37,258 nt of DNA from a virus, in IMG/VR virus record IMGVR_UViG_3300012920_000107, positions 1-37,258 of that record; one strand, given 5' to 3'. Positions 21,146 to 30,341 of the stretch are shown here, piece after piece (positions within the stretch are counted from its first letter, which is position 1; every line of letters begins with the position of its first letter). A program made the position numbers and the translations under genes. The notes under the pieces were generated by a model. That model had not been told where the DNA came from and did not search any database. It saw only the letters and a list, made by a program, of their open reading frames with translations.

Positions 21146-23464
21146 ATGGTAGAAGAAATAATTAATGTGATAAAAAGAGGCAGTCGAGGTAAAGAACCTC
21201 TTAACATTGACAAGATACACGAAATGGTAGAATATGCAGTTGAAGATATTAATGGTGTTTCTGCTTCACAAGTTGAGATGAATTCAGGTTTACAATTTTA
21301 TGATGGTATTTCAACAGATGAAATTCAACAAATTTTAATCAAGTCAGCTTCAGATTTAATTTCATTAGAACACCCTAATTATCAGTATGTAGCCGCTAGA
21401 CTACTATTGTTTAGTTTAAGAAAACAAGTTATTAATAAATTATGGGACCACCCACACATCTATGACCATGTAAATCTAGGTGTAGAAAAAGGTGTGTATG
21501 ACCCCGAGATTTTAAAATGGTATGATAAAAAAGATTTTGATAGAATGGAAAATTGGCTTGACCACGAAAGAGATTATACTTTCACTTATGCTGGTCTAAG
21601 ACAAGTAATAGACAAATATCTTGTACAAGATAGAAGTAACGGTCAAGTTTTTGAAACACCTCAATTTATGTATATGTTAATCGCTGCTACTATTTTTAAA
21701 GATTATGATAACGGAAAGAGAATGACATATGTTAAAAAATATTATGACGCAATTTCAAAATTCAAAATCAACATTCCTACACCTGTTATGGCAGGCGTTA
21801 GAACACCTATTCGCCAGTATGCTAGTTGTGTGTTGGTTGATGTTGATGATACTTTACCTAGCATCTTCTCTAGTGATATGGCTATTGGCAATTATGTTGC
21901 ACAAAGGGCTGGTATTGGTATCAATGCTGGGAGAATTAGAGGAATTAATTCCAGAATTAGAGGCGGTGAAGTCCAGCACACAGGAGTTATCCCGTTCCTC
22001 AAAAAGTTTGAGGCAACAGTTAAGTGCTGTACTCAAAACGGTGTTCGTGGGGGTAGTGCAACGGTTCACTTCCCTATTTGGCACAAAGAAATAGAAGATA
22101 TTGTTGTTTTAAAAAACAATAAAGGTACAGAGGACAATAGAGTGAGAAAGTTAGATTACTCTATTCAATTATCTAAAATTTTTTACGAAAGGTTTATTCA
22201 AGATGCAGACATTACGCTCTTCTCACCACACGAGGTTCCTGAACTCTATGAAGCTTGGGGCACGGAGGCGTTCAACGATTTATATGAAGCCGCCGAAAGA
22301 AAAACCAGTATTGAAAAAAGAAAAATCAATGCTCAAGACCTCATCTTCAGCATCTTAAAAGAAAGAGCAGAAACAGGTCGTATCTACATTATGAATATTG
22401 ACCACTGTAACACACACTCTAGTTTTAAAGATAGAGTTTATATGTCTAACTTATGTCAAGAGATTACTTTACCTACTGACCCTATTCAACACATTGATGG
22501 CAGTGGTGAAATTGCGTTATGTATTTTAAGTGCAATTAATGTAGGTTTGATTAAAGATGTTGAAGAGTTAGAACCTTTGTGTGATTTAGCAGTTAGAGGT
22601 TTAGATGAGATTATTGACCATCAACTTTATCCTGTAAAGGCTGCCGAAGTATCTACAAAAGCAAGAAGAAGTCTTGGTATTGGTTATATTGGTCTTGCAC
22701 ACTACTTAGCAAAAAATAAAGTAGGTTATGGTGACAAGAAGGCTTTAAAATTAGTTGATGAATTAACAGAGGCATTTCAGTATTACTTACTATGTGCTTC
22801 TAATGAATTAGCTGAAGAAAAAGGAAAGTGTGAATACTTTGATAGAACAAAATATTCAGACGGCATTTTGCCTATCGACACTTACAAAAAAGAAGTTGAT
22901 GAACTGGTGAAACCAGACTTCAAGTTTGATTGGGAAGATTTGAGAAAGGCAATTAAAAAACATGGGCTGCGACATAGCACACTTACAGCTCAAATGCCGT
23001 CTGAGTCCTCTAGTGTGGTATCTAATGCAACAAATGGTATTGAACCACCTAGAGATTATTTAAGTGTTAAAAAGTCTAAAAAAGGTACTCTGAAACAGAT
23101 TGTACCTCAATATTCTACACTAAAAAATAATTATACTTTATTGTGGGATATGGCTGACAATAATGGATATATAAATATCGTTGCAGTAATGCAAAAGTAT
23201 TTCGACCAAGCGATTAGTGGTAATTGGTCTTACAATCCAGAAAATTATGAAGACAATCAGGTGCCTGTATCTGTGATGGCACAAGACCTGTTGTCAACTT
23301 ACAAATATGGTTGGAAGACTTCTTATTATCAAAATACTTATGATGCTAAGAAAGATATTGATGAACCATCACATCCTGTTGGTTGGACAGATAATGTAGA
23401 GGAAACTAAACCGACAACATTACAAGTAGAAGATGATGAAGCTTGTGATAGTTGTACAATATAA
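21146..23464 (+). CDS. nrdA: Class Ia ribonucleotide reductase, large (alpha) subunit
   Basis: A 772-residue reductase, about full family length. The N-terminal 90 residues form an ATP-cone regulatory domain (VIKRGSRGKEPLNIDKIHE). Catalytic residues are present: C228 in ASCVLVD, N435-L-C437-Q-E439 matching E. coli N437/C439/E441, and the radical-transfer tyrosines in TSYYQNTYD. The C-terminal redox pair is CDSC in the last residues. It reduces ribonucleoside diphosphates to deoxy forms for phage DNA synthesis, with the beta subunit at 24121. AGGAGG at 21135-21140 is a strong ribosome-binding site. Confidence 0.97.
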   Translation: MVEEIINVIKRGSRGKEPLNIDKIHEMVEYAVEDINGVSASQVEMNSGLQFYDGISTDEIQQILIKSASDLISLEHPNYQYVAARLLLFSLRKQVINKLWDHPHIYDHVNLGVEKGVYDPEILKWYDKKDFDRMENWLDHERDYTFTYAGLRQVIDKYLVQDRSNGQVFETPQFMYMLIAATIFKDYDNGKRMTYVKKYYDAISKFKINIPTPVMAGVRTPIRQYASCVLVDVDDTLPSIFSSDMAIGNYVAQRAGIGINAGRIRGINSRIRGGEVQHTGVIPFLKKFEATVKCCTQNGVRGGSATVHFPIWHKEIEDIVVLKNNKGTEDNRVRKLDYSIQLSKIFYERFIQDADITLFSPHEVPELYEAWGTEAFNDLYEAAERKTSIEKRKINAQDLIFSILKERAETGRIYIMNIDHCNTHSSFKDRVYMSNLCQEITLPTDPIQHIDGSGEIALCILSAINVGLIKDVEELEPLCDLAVRGLDEIIDHQLYPVKAAEVSTKARRSLGIGYIGLAHYLAKNKVGYGDKKALKLVDELTEAFQYYLLCASNELAEEKGKCEYFDRTKYSDGILPIDTYKKEVDELVKPDFKFDWEDLRKAIKKHGLRHSTLTAQMPSESSSVVSNATNGIEPPRDYLSVKKSKKGTLKQIVPQYSTLKNNYTLLWDMADNNGYINIVAVMQKYFDQAISGNWSYNPENYEDNQVPVSVMAQDLLSTYKYGWKTSYYQNTYDAKKDIDEPSHPVGWTDNVEETKPTTLQVEDDEACDSCTI

Positions 23465-23475
23465 AGGGAGATTAA

Positions 23476-24120
23476 ATGGCATATTTGTGTGTTAATGTTC
23501 CCCATGTAGATGTTTTTGTTAAAAAAGAATATCTTTATGACGGCCAAAAAGGTCATGGTGAATTTGTTGAGGGTACATGGGTTACTGCTAAGTCTATTCA
23601 AGGTAGAGCATTGTATTTTGAAACATACTTACCAGAGTATGGTGCTTTATACGATAAGTTACCTATTAGTGCATTTGTTTGGAAAAAAGATGTTAAAGAA
23701 GATGTACCTTTGACAGAGTTGCAGTTGTGGGATTGTTTTAGTTATGATATCACAATAGTAGAAAAACAAATGTTAAGTGGCAATCAAGTAAAATACTTAT
23801 CGCCACAAAAGAAATGGTACAAGGGTTGGTATATGTTTACAATTGATAATGCTAACTCAACGAACTTAGAAAGAAATGTAACTTACAGTGAAATACCATC
23901 ACAACATAAGTCATTTAATATTTTAAAACTAGAGAACGGTTATTTTGCCGCTCAACCAAATAACAGAGTAATCTTTTATGATAAGTCGTTGTCACCGGCT
24001 GACTTAAAGTTTCCAGATTTTAAGGTGTCCACGGAAGAATACTCAGTTGAAGGTCAATTAAAGTGGACAGCAGGAGACAGTGACGAATTTTTTTACGAGT
24101 TAAAAGAGGGTAAACAGTAA
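23476..24120 (+). CDS. Conserved protein between nrdA and nrdB, function unknown
   Basis: A 214-residue beta-rich, aromatic-rich protein with AAAGGGAG before its ATG. Features include WVTAKSIQGRALYFETYLP, LQLWDCFSYDITIVEKQM and KKWYKGWYMFTIDNAN. No cofactor-binding cysteine pair or catalytic motif is visible, so it is not a thioredoxin or glutaredoxin. It directly abuts nrdB (its stop is the base before the nrdB ATG). Its place suggests an expression link with the reductase, but nothing in the sequence shows a direct role. Confidence 0.7.
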   Translation: MAYLCVNVPHVDVFVKKEYLYDGQKGHGEFVEGTWVTAKSIQGRALYFETYLPEYGALYDKLPISAFVWKKDVKEDVPLTELQLWDCFSYDITIVEKQMLSGNQVKYLSPQKKWYKGWYMFTIDNANSTNLERNVTYSEIPSQHKSFNILKLENGYFAAQPNNRVIFYDKSLSPADLKFPDFKVSTEEYSVEGQLKWTAGDSDEFFYELKEGKQ

Positions 24121-25224
24121 ATGGCGAGAAGTGTATTAAATAAAGAACAAGGTGTAGATTTTACAAAACAACCAATGTTTTTTGGTCCTGAAATGCAGGT
24201 TCAAAGATATGATGATATGAAATATCCTATCTTTGATAAACTAAACCAACAACAATTAGGTTACTTTTGGAGACCTGAAGAAGTATCTTTGCAGAAAGAT
24301 AGAAATGATTATCTACAACTGAATGAACAACAAAAGTTTATCTTCACATCTAATCTAAAATATCAGACAATGTTAGATAGTGTACAAGGTAGAGGTCCAT
24401 GTTTGGCATTTTTACCTTTTGTTTCACTGCCTGAATTAGAAGGCTGTATTGTAACATGGGATTTTATTGAGACTATTCATAGTAGAAGTTATACTTACAT
24501 CATCAAAAACTTATATGCAAATCCTAATGAAGTGTTTGATACCATTATGGGTGATGACAAAATTCAAAAGAGGTCTAAGTCTATCACTAAGACTTATGAT
24601 GACCTTATTGAACACGGTTACAAGTGGTCACTAAAACCTGATAGTGTTGATATGTACGAACTTAAAAAGAAAATGTATCTTGCAATGGTAACTGTAAATA
24701 TCTTAGAGGGTCTAAGGTTTTATGTATCGTTTGCTTGTAGTTTTGCATTTGGTGAACTTAAACTACTTGAAGGTTCTGCTAAGATTATTTCTTTTATTGC
24801 AAGAGATGAAAGTCAACACTTAGCAATGTCGCAAACTATTATTAATAATTGGCATGACCGTAATGATGATAAAGATATGATTAAGATTGCCAAAGAAGTT
24901 AAAGATGAAGTTTACAAGATGTATGATGAAGCTGTAGAGGAGGAGAAGCGTTGGGCAACATATCTATTTTCCAAAGGAAGTATGATTGGTTTATCCGAAA
25001 AACTGTTACACCAGTTTGTAGAATACATGGCGAACAGACGAATGAAAAGTATCGGCCTAGAACCAAAATACGAACAAAGAACAAATCCATTACCATGGGT
25101 AGACCATTGGTTAAATAGTAAAGGTACACAAAACGCACCACAAGAAACAGAAATTGAGTCCTATGTTATTGGTGGCATCAAGCAAGATGTTAAAAAGGAC
25201 CAATTCAAAACATTTAAATTATAA
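24121..25224 (+). CDS. nrdB: Class Ia ribonucleotide reductase, small (beta) subunit
   Basis: A 367-residue R2 protein. The radical tyrosine region is IETIHSRSYTYIIKN, equal to E. coli SRSYTHI around Y122, and the iron ligands include the Glu in this helix, the EGLRFYVSF helix and RDESQHLAM. The C-terminal tail ends DQFKTFKL, an R1-binding peptide. It generates the stable tyrosyl radical used by the alpha subunit. It starts immediately after the preceding stop with no gap. Confidence 0.96.
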   Translation: MARSVLNKEQGVDFTKQPMFFGPEMQVQRYDDMKYPIFDKLNQQQLGYFWRPEEVSLQKDRNDYLQLNEQQKFIFTSNLKYQTMLDSVQGRGPCLAFLPFVSLPELEGCIVTWDFIETIHSRSYTYIIKNLYANPNEVFDTIMGDDKIQKRSKSITKTYDDLIEHGYKWSLKPDSVDMYELKKKMYLAMVTVNILEGLRFYVSFACSFAFGELKLLEGSAKIISFIARDESQHLAMSQTIINNWHDRNDDKDMIKIAKEVKDEVYKMYDEAVEEEKRWATYLFSKGSMIGLSEKLLHQFVEYMANRRMKSIGLEPKYEQRTNPLPWVDHWLNSKGTQNAPQETEIESYVIGGIKQDVKKDQFKTFKL

Positions 25225-25397
25225 TGGAAACTAGAAAAAAAGCGTGTTCTTCCTGCGAGACTAAATATACCATAAAGTGGGACATTGAAGAGCAAGATTT
25301 AGAACCTCTTACATGTCCTTTCTGTGGATATGAAGTTGATGACGAAGAATACGAAGAAGACAGGCACGATAGTAACGAAGACGATAGTTGGGATTGA
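25224..25397 (+). CDS. 57-residue zinc-ribbon protein
   Basis: The ATG overlaps the nrdB stop (TAATG). The frame encodes METRKKACSSCETKYTIKWD, then LTCPFCGYEV and a very acidic tail (DDEEYEEDRHD to SWD). C8-x2-C11 and C31-x2-C34 form a classic zinc ribbon. The acidic tail suggests protein contacts rather than DNA binding. It overlaps the following nuclease gene by up to 59 bases in another frame. Similar tiny zinc ribbons occur in pelagiphages; role unknown. Confidence 0.75.
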   Translation: METRKKACSSCETKYTIKWDIEEQDLEPLTCPFCGYEVDDEEYEEDRHDSNEDDSWD

Positions 25398-25923
25398 TTA
25401 TAGTTTAACAAGTCCAGCTATTTGTGTAAACATTGACGGTGAAGGTATATTAATGTTTTATTATTTAACTAACAAAAAGAAATACATTGGTCAAATGTCG
25501 GAGGATATTGTAGGCCATGAACATCAAGAATACACTACACCAATTCAAAGGTTCACTCAAATATCTGATTGGGCTATTAACATCATCTCCAATCTTATTA
25601 ATCCACAAGTATTCATTGAGGGTTATTCTTTTGGGTCTAAAGGTCAAGGTGTTTTTCAAATCGCTGAGAACTGTGGCATCCTTAAATATCGCCTTGAGGA
25701 GCAAAATATACCTTACTCTACGGTGGTACCGAGTGTCATTAAAAAAGGTGCTACAGGCAAAGGAAACGCCGACAAAGAAATGATGTATGAGGCGTTTGTG
25801 AAAGAAACTAATATTGATTTGAAGAAAATATTTGATACAGAAAAAGTTGGCAATCCTGTGTCTGATATTGCTGATAGTTATTTTATACAAAAGGTTGGTT
25901 ATGATAATTTATTGCGCTGCTGA
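25339..25923 (+). CDS. RuvC-like (RNase H fold) nuclease
   Basis: A 194-residue protein. The first strand IVGIDYSLTSPAIC carries the first catalytic Asp (D20), VFIEGYSFGSKG the Glu, and NPVSDIADSYFI the last Asp pair, in the order of RuvC-type Holliday-junction resolvases. VPSVIKKGATGKGNADKEMM is the typical loop before the last helix. The start is uncertain: I use ATG 25339, the last Met before the first strand, although it lies inside the zinc-ribbon gene; 25330 is an alternative. Probable role is branched-DNA processing in replication or packaging. Confidence 0.72.
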   Translation: MTKNTKKTGTIVTKTIVGIDYSLTSPAICVNIDGEGILMFYYLTNKKKYIGQMSEDIVGHEHQEYTTPIQRFTQISDWAINIISNLINPQVFIEGYSFGSKGQGVFQIAENCGILKYRLEEQNIPYSTVVPSVIKKGATGKGNADKEMMYEAFVKETNIDLKKIFDTEKVGNPVSDIADSYFIQKVGYDNLLRC

Positions 25924-26536
25924 CCCCATATATTTTAATCACTACTTTGATTTGTGGGCAGGTCAATTAAATAAATTTTATTCTGAACATTATAAACTAG
26001 TTGCGTTATACAAACCTAATAAAGAGATGTATGACAAGTGTAGTGATTATAATGTAAACAGTGTAGATGTTACAGATTTACTTCCAGAAAGCCCTACGAA
26101 AGAACATTTTTACTTATTGCGTTGGTTGGGGTTGCCATATTACAAAGGTGAAAATATACTAGCGACACAAATTAATTGTCTTGCAGTAAAAACACAAAAC
26201 TTTCCTAATACACAAGCTGAACAATGGCGAATACAAAGACCTAAAAGAGGCGATTTAGGTGGTGTATCTGCCTGTATTTTTAAACCAACAGCTGCCGAAA
26301 AAGTAGTTGACCAAGCAAAAACTATGGTTGATAATCCACCAGCATCTGACCACCCTATGAATTTATGGCAGATAGAAAATTTAACACAATTTAAGGATAA
26401 GAGTGAACATCAAATTAAAGATAATGATTTATTACCTGAGGCAGTTTTACCAGAACATACATATTGGATTACAGCAAGAACTTCTAATGTATGGTCACAT
26501 GAAAAAAAATTAGAAGCATTAAGGAAGTTTATATGA
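25901..26536 (+). CDS. Glycosyltransferase-like protein, first gene of glycan cluster
   Basis: A 211-residue protein. The ATG at 25901 has AAGG ten bases ahead and removes an improbable N-terminus that lies within the RuvC-like gene. It starts MIIYCAADPIYFNHYFDLW; later HFYLLRWLGLPYY and GGVSACIF resemble nucleotide-sugar transferase folds of the type used in neighbouring genes, but there is no clear DxD. The next gene is a sugar nucleotidyltransferase overlapping by 4 bases. I place it in the cluster by context; the enzyme call is weak. Confidence 0.5.
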   Translation: MIIYCAADPIYFNHYFDLWAGQLNKFYSEHYKLVALYKPNKEMYDKCSDYNVNSVDVTDLLPESPTKEHFYLLRWLGLPYYKGENILATQINCLAVKTQNFPNTQAEQWRIQRPKRGDLGGVSACIFKPTAAEKVVDQAKTMVDNPPASDHPMNLWQIENLTQFKDKSEHQIKDNDLLPEAVLPEHTYWITARTSNVWSHEKKLEALRKFI

Positions 26537-27264
26537 AATTAACAGTTATATTACCATCAGCAGGAAAAGGTACGAGATTAAATCTACCATATCCTAAAGA
26601 GATATTAAGATTAGATAATGACAATGCTTTAATTGATAATTGTTTTAATTTCTTCAAAGACTATGGTAGAAATCAAGTAGAGTTTGTTGTGGTCATTAAT
26701 GAAGATAAAACTGACCTTATTAAATATCTTGCAAAGTATAAAGACAGATATAACATATCATTTTGTTTTCAAAATCCTAGTGAGAAAGAATACACAGGTG
26801 CAATCAAAAGTGCCTATCATTTATTTGGTGAACATAATCTAGTGTTATTACCAGATACATTAATGAAGTTGCAACCAGGTAAAGACCTATTCACACTAGT
26901 TACAGAGGCACTAAACGAAACAGGTTTTACTTACTTATATAAAGAAGAAACAAATGCTGAAGTATTAAAAACAAAAGGTGCGTTACAAATTGAAGATGAT
27001 ATTGTCATAGATTACGAAGACAAACCTGAAGATGTTACAGATTTTAATGCCTTTTGGTGTGCCTTTGCATTTAGAAAAAGAAACTTTAGTGAGTGTATGT
27101 CATTTATGGAAAAATCAACACTAAATTTAAGAGTAGGTTTTGATGAGATTAGAAAAACACCGATATACAAATCAAAAGCAATTAAAGTTGAAGATTACAT
27201 TGACCTAGGCACATGGCCTGAAATTAGGAGATTATTGATAGATTATGAAAAAGATAGTAACTGA
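26533..27264 (+). CDS. Sugar-phosphate nucleotidyltransferase
   Basis: A 243-residue NTP-transferase. The N-terminal loop PSAGKGTRLNLPYPKEI carries the GxGTR and PKE signature that binds the nucleotide. VLLPDTLMK holds the metal-binding Asp in place of the usual GD, and DYIDLGTWPEI corresponds to the DxGTP-like sugar-site loop near the end. Such enzymes make NDP-sugars from sugar 1-phosphates, which would feed the glycosyltransferases downstream. Sugar specificity cannot be told. It overlaps the next gene by 20 bases. Confidence 0.85.
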   Translation: MKLTVILPSAGKGTRLNLPYPKEILRLDNDNALIDNCFNFFKDYGRNQVEFVVVINEDKTDLIKYLAKYKDRYNISFCFQNPSEKEYTGAIKSAYHLFGEHNLVLLPDTLMKLQPGKDLFTLVTEALNETGFTYLYKEETNAEVLKTKGALQIEDDIVIDYEDKPEDVTDFNAFWCAFAFRKRNFSECMSFMEKSTLNLRVGFDEIRKTPIYKSKAIKVEDYIDLGTWPEIRRLLIDYEKDSN

Positions 27265-27817
27265 TTGTGATGGTGTCCTGTTAGATTGGGCATTTGCCTT
27301 TGATGTATGGATGCGTGAACAAGGATATTTTAGATTACCAAACACTGACCATTTCTTTGAACAATCTAAAAGATATGGCATATCTGAAAAAGAAGCATTA
27401 GAACAAGTGCATATGTTTAATCAAACTGGTGCATTAGGTTTTATACCAGCATTTAAAGATAGTGTTGAGATTGTAACTAAACTTGCAAGAGAAGGCTGGC
27501 GATTTGATGTTATAACAATGATTGGTAAAGACAAGTATTCTCACAGACTAAGAGAAATTAATTTAAGACATTTATTTGGTGATGTATTCGATAACATATA
27601 TTGTTCAGGTGATTTTACAAAACCAAAAAAAGATATTTTAGAAGAACTATATAGTGGACAAAACTATATATGGATAGAAGATAGGGTCGATTACGCCAAA
27701 GATGGTGATGAAGTTGGCCTGACAACCTACATGATGGACTGGCCGTATAACAGAAATTATGAAGGTAGAAGAGTAAACAATTGGAGTGAATTATATGACC
27801 GTGCATTTAGAAGCTAA
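27245..27817 (+). CDS. HAD-superfamily phosphatase
   Basis: A 190-residue HAD hydrolase: motif I TDCDGVLLDW (nucleophile in the DCD pair), motif II in VITMIG, the conserved Lys before KDILEEL, and motif IV IEDRVDYAKDG. The cap is helical (residues 20-75). It resembles nucleotidase or sugar-phosphatase HADs in phage genomes; the neighbour order (sugar nucleotidyltransferase before, nucleoside phosphorylase after) fits either substrate type. It overlaps the following gene by 23 bases. Confidence 0.8.
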   Translation: MKKIVTDCDGVLLDWAFAFDVWMREQGYFRLPNTDHFFEQSKRYGISEKEALEQVHMFNQTGALGFIPAFKDSVEIVTKLAREGWRFDVITMIGKDKYSHRLREINLRHLFGDVFDNIYCSGDFTKPKKDILEELYSGQNYIWIEDRVDYAKDGDEVGLTTYMMDWPYNRNYEGRRVNNWSELYDRAFRS

Positions 27818-28499
27818 CGAAGGCGATTACTCAGATATCGTATTGTTGCCTGGTGACCCATTAAGAGCAAAATGGATTGCTGAAGAATACTTAGAAGAAG
27901 TCAAACAAGTTAATGGTGTTAGAAACTGTTTAGGTTTCACAGGTTACTTAACTTGGAACGACAAAAGAATTTTACTATCTGTACAAGGTGGTGGCATGGG
28001 CATGGCCTCTAACGCCATCTATATTCACGAACTCTATAATACCTATAATGTCAATACCATTATCAGAGTGGGTAGTTGTGGTGGAATCTCAGATGATGTT
28101 AATATTGGTGATATTGTTGCAGCCACAACAGCATCAACAGATAGTAATATGACAAAAGATTTAATTCCTGGTTACACATTTTGTCCTACTGTAACATATC
28201 GTTTACTAGAAAAATTTAAAAAGGCATGCCCTCAAGCTAAAGTAGGAGGCATAGTTTCTAGTGATTGGTTTTATAATCCTGTAAGTGATTGGTATAGAAA
28301 ACACAAAGACTATGGTGTTCTTGCAGTAGAAATGGAAGCACATATTCTTTATGCATTAGCAAATAAGTTTGATAAAGATGCGTTAGCAGTAAGCACAGTT
28401 GCAGACCATTTAGAAAAGGGTTATAGTAACATGACCTCAAAACAAAGAGAGACCAGTTTTAACACAATGATTGAAAGTGTATTTGATACAATATGTTAG
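27795..28499 (+). CDS. deoD: Purine nucleoside phosphorylase, DeoD (hexameric) type
   Basis: A 234-residue phosphorylase close to E. coli DeoD (239). The ATG at 27795 gives MTVHLEANEGDYSD, matching the family start and H4; GGAG is nearby. Motifs: LPGDPLRAKWIAEE (phosphate), GGGMGMASNAIYIHEL, IIRVGSCGGI, LAVEMEAHILYALA (ribose) and VADHLEKG with the Asp that protonates the base. It cleaves purine (deoxy)nucleosides with phosphate. In a phage this could salvage host purines or shape the dNTP pool with ribonucleotide reductase and adenylate kinase. Its place inside a glycan cluster is unexpected. Confidence 0.93.
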   Translation: MTVHLEANEGDYSDIVLLPGDPLRAKWIAEEYLEEVKQVNGVRNCLGFTGYLTWNDKRILLSVQGGGMGMASNAIYIHELYNTYNVNTIIRVGSCGGISDDVNIGDIVAATTASTDSNMTKDLIPGYTFCPTVTYRLLEKFKKACPQAKVGGIVSSDWFYNPVSDWYRKHKDYGVLAVEMEAHILYALANKFDKDALAVSTVADHLEKGYSNMTSKQRETSFNTMIESVFDTIC

Positions 28500-29458
28500 T
28501 ATATGTAACACCAAAATTAGAAGGCGAATTAATTCCTTATTCATATAGGGCAAGAGCTACTATTGTGGCACCACATATTGCAAACTGTAGAGTGACAGAT
28601 GATATAAAATCTCTTCAAGAAGGTGATGTTGCAGTTTTAGGTAAAAAACATACAAGAGAAGATGCTGAGTATTGTATCGGTAATGAAATTAAATATATCG
28701 TAGATGTTGCAGATGATAAGTTTGAAATGTTTAAACATTGGTACTTTACCATACCTAATGCTAACGCTGTATATACAACTTGTCATGCATTAAAAAAACT
28801 AATTGAAGAAGAGACACAAGTAAAAGCATATGTGATTGAAGACCCTACAGAAAGAAAAAAAGTACCACCTAGATTTAGAAAAAAAGACAAAATGGTTTTA
28901 GGTTATTATGGTGCTATTAGTAATTTTTCTAAATTAGATTTTTTGTATATCAGAGATACATTATCAAAGATACACCCTACAGAATTTAGAATACTTACTA
29001 ATAAACCTGAACATATGCCTAAACCATTTAAGGGTACTAAAGTCAACAGATATTGGATGCTTAGAGATGAAATGGTCGAATATGAGAAAAAATTTAAACA
29101 TCAATATGACAACATGCAAAACTGGTCTATGAAAGCACAAGATGAGTTTTATGATAATTGCGATATCATATTGTTACCAGTAACATCAGATAGAGAAAGT
29201 AGATGTAAAGGCAACAATAGACCTATTGATGCTATGTGGTCAGGTCGTTGGGTAATAAGTAATCCAGGAATACCTAGTTATGAAGAATTAAATGATTTTA
29301 TTTGGTGTGATAACTTAGCTGATGGTTATATCAAAGCATTAAAAAATCCAAAAGAGATAAAGAATAGAATTAAAAATGCTCAAGAATATATTGAAAGAGA
29401 GAGAACACCTGATAAAATAGCAATGAAATGGGAAAGTTTATATAGAGGTTTACTATGA
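28493..29458 (+). CDS. GT-B-type glycosyltransferase-like protein
   Basis: A 321-residue protein with the pattern of a GT-B glycosyltransferase. The second Rossmann domain begins VLGYYGAISNFSKLDFL, followed by FRILTNKP, the acidic CDIILLPV and the donor-binding region NNRPIDAMWSGRWVISN, ending with a typical C-terminal helix of short GT4-like proteins (AMKWESLYRGLL). The N-terminal domain is less typical. The last bases overlap the next start (ATGA). Acceptor and sugar are unknown. Confidence 0.72.
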   Translation: MLVYVTPKLEGELIPYSYRARATIVAPHIANCRVTDDIKSLQEGDVAVLGKKHTREDAEYCIGNEIKYIVDVADDKFEMFKHWYFTIPNANAVYTTCHALKKLIEEETQVKAYVIEDPTERKKVPPRFRKKDKMVLGYYGAISNFSKLDFLYIRDTLSKIHPTEFRILTNKPEHMPKPFKGTKVNRYWMLRDEMVEYEKKFKHQYDNMQNWSMKAQDEFYDNCDIILLPVTSDRESRCKGNNRPIDAMWSGRWVISNPGIPSYEELNDFIWCDNLADGYIKALKNPKEIKNRIKNAQEYIERERTPDKIAMKWESLYRGLL

Positions 29459-30147
29459 AGATATTAGTTGTAACAACTTGGAATGACAGATTGTATGAAG
29501 AATATGCTCATAGATTTGAGAAGACTTATAATTGGCCATTCGAATTAAAAGTGTACAATGAAGATGATAATTTGTTTGATTTAGTGCCTCAGTGTAAACT
29601 ATTTGTTGAGAGAAATAAAAGTAGATTTGATGGTAAAGATTTTGTAAATGATTTTAAAACTGATGGTGTCAGATTTTGTTACAAGGTTTATGCATACACA
29701 CATGCTTTACTTACATATAAAGAGTATGATTATATAATAGGCATAGATGCAGATAGTGTTTTTTATACACCAATAACTGAAGATTTTGTCAAGACAAGAC
29801 TTTACATTGATAATTGCATGATGACATATCTAGGTAGAGGTGACCATTATAGTGAATGTGGTTTTCTAGCATGGAATATGAAACATAATCATACTCACAA
29901 ATATGCGTTAGAAATGCAAAAGATGTATAATGAAGATTTAATTTATAACGAACAAGAACAACATGACAGTTTCATATGGGATTTAGTGAGAAAAAGATTT
30001 GAAACACAATATCAAGTTAAAAACTTGAATATAGGAGATGGCAAAGGTGGCCATGTTCAAGCAAGGTCAGTATTAGGAAAATACTATGACCACACAAAAG
30101 GACCAAAAAGAAAGGCGGCTGGTAAATCAGCTGAGTTTAGAGGATGA
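29455..30147 (+). CDS. GT-A-type glycosyltransferase
   Basis: A 230-residue protein. Start MKILVVTTWNDRLYEEYA, donor-binding strand and DxD motif in YIIGIDADSVFY (near residues 92-103), and conserved-looking YSECGFLAWNM and EQEQHDSFIW further on. This is the layout of small bacterial and phage GT-A enzymes that need Mn or Mg. The C-terminus is basic (KGPKRKAAGKSAEFRG). It overlaps its neighbours by 4 bases on both sides, so it is co-translated with them. Confidence 0.78.
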   Translation: MKILVVTTWNDRLYEEYAHRFEKTYNWPFELKVYNEDDNLFDLVPQCKLFVERNKSRFDGKDFVNDFKTDGVRFCYKVYAYTHALLTYKEYDYIIGIDADSVFYTPITEDFVKTRLYIDNCMMTYLGRGDHYSECGFLAWNMKHNHTHKYALEMQKMYNEDLIYNEQEQHDSFIWDLVRKRFETQYQVKNLNIGDGKGGHVQARSVLGKYYDHTKGPKRKAAGKSAEFRG

Positions 30148-30341
30148 AATATTTTACAATTACAATATTAGCACTTATACTAAGTGCATGTACAGGACCA
30201 ATTAAGCAACCAGGTATTGCTTTCGGTAAAAAATGTGCTGTACAAGAGAATGGCCAAGTAACTTATAGTTATGTTTGGTTTTATGATGCCCATGAAGGCT
30301 TAAATGCTAACAAGAAAGAGTGTGAGGAAATTGATGATTAA
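30144..30341 (+). CDS. Small lipoprotein
   Basis: A 65-residue protein with a lipoprotein signal: MKYFTITILALILSAC, lipobox LSAC with acylated Cys at 16. The mature part is about 50 residues with two further cysteines. No function is recognised. It is sandwiched between glycosyltransferases with 4- and 8-base overlaps. Surface lipoproteins encoded by phages are often superinfection-exclusion factors, which is only a possibility here. Confidence 0.72.
   Translation: MKYFTITILALILSACTGPIKQPGIAFGKKCAVQENGQVTYSYVWFYDAHEGLNANKKECEEIDD

Noticed and set aside
23170-23177. Perfect TATAAATA inside nrdA
   Set aside because: It encodes part of the NNGYINIVA segment and lies about 300 bases from the next start; no gap or leader follows. 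Probably chance in AT-rich coding sequence.
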